From contig DGTB01000094.1 of NCBI GenBank assembly GCA_002394185.1, positions 202 to 13,850 on the forward strand: DNA of 13,649 bases. Direction: 5' to 3'. Below the pieces are notes generated by a model. That model did not search any database, had not been told where the DNA came from, and saw only the letters and a list, made by a program, of their open reading frames with translations. This document shows, piece by piece, positions 12,001 through 13,649 of this stretch. The DNA comes from Bacteroidales bacterium UBA4347 (GTDB lineage: Bacteria > Bacteroidota > Bacteroidia > Bacteroidales > P3). The translations under genes and the position numbers were made by a program. The first letter of the stretch is position 1. Every line of letters starts with the position of its first letter.

Positions 12001-13649
12001 GACAGCGGCAACTTCGTCGCCTGCCTCTATGTGGTCAAAGGCTGGCTGGAGACCCTTGACGGCGAAGCGCGCGGCGAGGACACCGACGCCCTGCTGTCCA
12101 AGGTGCAACGCCTTATCTCCCAGACCGACTTCTCCAAGCTCTACAATCACGAGCTCGACGTTTTCAGCATCGGCTACGACGACACCTCGCACACCCTCCT
12201 CCCCTACCACTACAACAACTTCGCCTCCGAAGCACGCCTCACCTCCTTCCTCACCATCGCCCAGGGCGACGCCCCCTACAAGCACTGGTTCTGTCTCGAC
12301 AAAACCCTCGTGCAATACAAAGGCTACAAAGGCGTTGCTTCGTGGTACGGCACCATGTTTGAATACTTCATGCCGCTCATCTTCCTCCCCACCTACCGCC
12401 ACACCCTCATGGACGAAACCTACAGCTTCGCCATCCGCGCCCAGCGGGCCTTCAACGACCCCTGGGGCATCAGCGAAACCGCCTACAACGAACTGGACGA
12501 CGCCCGCAACTACAAGTATCATGCCTTCGGCGTCCCCTACCTCAAGTTCCAGAACACCACTCCCGACCGCATTGTCATCTCACCATACTCCTCGCTGCTC
12601 GCCATCTCCGCCGACGACCGCGCCGTCTACAACAACATGCAGGCGCTGAAACAGCTGGACATGACCGACGAATACGGCTTCTTCGAAAGCTACGACGACG
12701 AAGACCACGTAACCGTCAAAGCCCACTACGCCCACCACCAGGGCATGATACTGGCCTCCCTGACCAACTACCTGCAGCACAACCGCCTGCAGCACCTCTT
12801 CATGCAATCCCCCGTCATGCAAAGCATGGAGACCCTGCTGAAAGAGAAAGCCCAGGTGAAGCCCTACATAGACCTGAAAGTAACACAATACAAACGCTAC
12901 CAATACAGCAAGGTGCAGACCGAAAGCGATGCGCGCGACTTCGACAGCATTGCCAATGTTCCCGAAATCGGTGTCGTCAGCAACGGCGAATACACCGTCA
13001 TGGTCAACGACCGCGGCTCCGGATTCTCGCGCTACAAGAACATCATGCTCAACCGCTACCGCAAAATCTCCGCCGACCACTACGGCACCTATCTCTTCGT
13101 CCGCAACCTCGCCACCGACGCCCTTTGGAGCGCCACCTACGCCCCCTTGGATGTTATGCCATCCGGCTACCACGTATCCTTCGCCAGCGACAAAATCAAA
13201 TTCTCCCGCGAGGACGACGGCATCGTCACCCAAACCGAAATCACCGTCCTCAAGGACCGCTCCGCCGAACTGCGCCGCTTCACCTTCACCAACCACACCC
13301 CTGCCCCCGTCGACCTCGAACTGACATCCTACGGCGAGGTCGTCCTCGCCCCTGCAGCCGAAGACGAGAGCCACCGCGTCTTCGCCGCCATGAAGGTGCT
13401 CTCCGAATACGATCCCTCTCACCAGGCGCTCCTCTTCAACCGCCCTGGAGCCCACAACTCCCGCAACTTCCTCCTGCACCGCCTGTGGGTGGATAGTGAC
13501 GCAGCAAGTGACAAAGTAACTGAGTCGCAGAGTAACAAAGTGGCCACGCAGTCCGATAACCCAGCCGCTCAGCCACTCAGCCACTCAGCCACTCTTGTCG
13601 AGTACGAGACATCGCGCATGAACTTCCTCGGCCGTGGCGGCAGCCTGCA
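9016..13649 (+). CDS. Cyclic beta-1,2-glucan synthase-like protein (GT84 / GH189-like / GH94-like), partial
   Basis: An open frame of 1544 codons from ATG at 9016 past the right edge, belonging to the NdvB/Cgs family, which in other bacteria makes cyclic beta-1,2-glucan from UDP-glucose at the inner membrane. The GT84 region (about 340-680) has WSEGEQTWLGHERKRG (433 on), DTDTE at 494-498, KGIYD, LSHDLLEG with D608, and HHRWTRGDWQ (640-649). Membrane helices lie near 260-280, 286-310, 686-708, 710-734, 820-836 and 846-866. The middle domain (about 885-1285), known as the cyclising GH189 domain in the family, shows THWLIPDNYQ, TSPTNIGF, GHLYNWYDIHSL, STADSGN, YGTMFEYFMP and AHYAHHQGM. From about 1300 the GH94 beta-sandwich begins; its catalytic part is outside the window. 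Repeats insert at about 59-73 and 1494-1527. Whether the product is cyclic beta-1,2-glucan here is inferred. It has its own strong promoter. Confidence 0.9.
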   Translation, partial: MKKLYKVFRTDVKDITRYYMILVEETRSQRLVGSTNEWVLDNYYMISEQEKVMVGELKGVERGEWKVESGGRVEVLWKLLDGFVERNHCEVDKNLFFRYLRQVQTRQKDFLSYPEVTALLPMMKALLIGKLAALCRELESEGAQHYRPTEKPSTEGLERAARQNLRMMNIFNSLKKMTKLPMAELIDAVSFSERMLKDEKAEMYDQMQDKTKEDYRAQIVRLCRKRKVKEYDLVKKLVESDEHVGWALFPPKRWKVRARLYIWIIVLASWAGAAVVAWMTTNCDLWIKAVMTVLLAVPVSQVAIDLFNWLLGKLHKPQGTFKLKFKDGLIPDQYATMVIMPTILKSKEKVEELMGVLEMYYLSNINRGEGKIENGCARFNNIYYTLVGDAASYKEADAPWDEEVSEAGLRMVKELNEKYGAPIFNFVYRRRAWSEGEQTWLGHERKRGAILHFNDLLLGQTSEEEKQKRFRTETVSRWLESSNSSAIRFVITLDTDTELVLYSAQKLIGAMAHPLNVAQLSKDGKRVDRGYGIMQPRVNVDVEVTNKSRYAQLMAGLGGLDVYTTASFELYQDIFNEGTFCGKGIYDLRVFQQVLKGTFPENLILSHDLLEGCHIRCGLINDVEVFDDNPSNYIDDAKRHHRWTRGDWQIISWLTPHVRNERGQRVKNQVNTIGRWKIFDNLRRSMLSLSVMLMVFAGYALAIAHGTRPSPAWFLLVAAIVVASPIVFFIVGQVTKLPRFGRRYKYYMTLMRGFRVIVYRSVVQFALLPKEAWMYTDAAVRACWRMWVSKHDLLAWITSDEAAKSTKGTLGDYMKKFWFNYVAAIILILITCQMLDNTSDYIPTGDIVAAVFAAIACAVWVAAPFVMYRLGKKFPQERKTLSEQETSEVRQLAKDTWHFFDTMLTEETHWLIPDNYQVGREPLTDYKTSPTNIGFSLTAVVSADTLGFISHEDAVKRIGYIMDTVETLEKWNGHLYNWYDIHSLRKLPNFFVSTADSGNFVACLYVVKGWLETLDGEARGEDTDALLSKVQRLISQTDFSKLYNHELDVFSIGYDDTSHTLLPYHYNNFASEARLTSFLTIAQGDAPYKHWFCLDKTLVQYKGYKGVASWYGTMFEYFMPLIFLPTYRHTLMDETYSFAIRAQRAFNDPWGISETAYNELDDARNYKYHAFGVPYLKFQNTTPDRIVISPYSSLLAISADDRAVYNNMQALKQLDMTDEYGFFESYDDEDHVTVKAHYAHHQGMILASLTNYLQHNRLQHLFMQSPVMQSMETLLKEKAQVKPYIDLKVTQYKRYQYSKVQTESDARDFDSIANVPEIGVVSNGEYTVMVNDRGSGFSRYKNIMLNRYRKISADHYGTYLFVRNLATDALWSATYAPLDVMPSGYHVSFASDKIKFSREDDGIVTQTEITVLKDRSAELRRFTFTNHTPAPVDLELTSYGEVVLAPAAEDESHRVFAAMKVLSEYDPSHQALLFNRPGAHNSRNFLLHRLWVDSDAASDKVTESQSNKVATQSDNPAAQPLSHSATLVEYETSRMNFLGRGGSL
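9191..9225 (+). repeat. Heptamer repeat tract inside the glucan synthase gene
   Basis: Five 7-nt units GAGTGGA, GCGCGGA, GAGTGGA, AAGTGGA, GAGCGGC, read in frame as VERGEWKVESG (about residues 60-70), in the N-terminal cytoplasmic part before the first membrane helix. The unit and strand agree with the tract at 8179-8217 in the EamA gene. Confidence 0.75.
13495..13546 (+). repeat. AGTnACnn octamer tract inside the glucan synthase gene
   Basis: After AGTGACGC at 13495 and a 4-nt break come five 8-nt units: AGTGACAA, AGTAACTG, AGTCGCAG, AGTAACAA and AGTGGCCA (13507-13546). They are read as SDKVTESQSNKVAT. The tract leads into the AGCCACTC octamers at 13563-13594; together they add about 30 residues to a loop of the GH94-type beta-sandwich. 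Confidence 0.7.
13563..13594 (+). repeat. AGCCACTC octamer tract inside the glucan synthase gene
   Basis: Four 8-nt units, AGCCGCTC then three AGCCACTC, read in frame as AQPLSHSAT. It is the same unit in the same coding orientation as the tracts in radA and the exporter gene, although this gene is on the opposite strand. Confidence 0.88.

Noticed and set aside
10522..12522. Minus-strand open frame of 666 codons over the glucan synthase
   Set aside because: Antisense shadow of the GT84 and GH189-like domains, which are conserved over this whole stretch on the plus strand.
12580..13584. Minus-strand open frame of 334 codons starting in the octamer tracts
   Set aside because: Lies opposite the conserved glucan synthase domains; its start merely falls in repeat DNA.

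Overview
The window looks like chromosomal DNA of a fairly GC-rich member of the Bacteroidales (phylum Bacteroidota). The clues are promoters of the Bacteroidota type (TTTG, about 20 nt, TAnnTTTGY) in AT-rich intergenic DNA, no Shine-Dalgarno-like sites, and a Bacteroidales-like gene set. The lineage is an inference from these features and was not tested by database search. I see no rRNA, tRNA, CRISPR array, transposase or phage gene.

Layout. Positions 1-899 (minus strand) hold the N-terminal two thirds of ffh, the signal recognition particle GTPase, cut by the window edge. A 345-nt gap (900-1244) carries the ffh promoter, a 79-nt repeat element and the radA terminator. Six tightly packed minus-strand genes fill 1245-7668. 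In order of transcription they are an outer-membrane lipoprotein/beta-barrel-like protein, a secreted alpha/beta hydrolase, a U32-family (TrhP-like) protein, a six-helix membrane protein of unknown function, a fused ThrE-type threonine/serine exporter, and radA. Gaps are 25 nt or less and two junctions overlap (11 and 4 nt), so this is probably one operon ending at the strong hairpin at 1171-1218. A divergent EamA/DMT transporter follows on the plus strand (7760-8755). After a 260-nt gap comes a very large plus-strand gene (9016 to the end) for a cyclic beta-1,2-glucan synthase-like protein (GT84 + GH189-like + start of the GH94-like part), whose C-terminus lies beyond the window.

How the genes relate. 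Ffh (membrane targeting), RadA (recombination/repair) and the U32 protein (probable tRNA wobble-uridine modification) are housekeeping. The lipoprotein, esterase, exporter, EamA protein and glucan synthase belong to the envelope or to transport.

The most unusual property is repeat content. Five of the eight coding regions carry short repeats read in frame, placed in linkers or loops: octamer tracts (AGCCACTC on the coding strand) in radA, thrE and the glucan synthase; heptamer tracts (GAGTGGA type) in the EamA gene and the glucan synthase; three copies of a 48-bp palindromic unit in the U32 gene; and a 23-bp inverted repeat in thrE. A separate 79-nt intergenic element occurs twice, each time in the same orientation upstream of a promoter (ffh and the glucan synthase). 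These repeats are the best candidates for something not previously described here.
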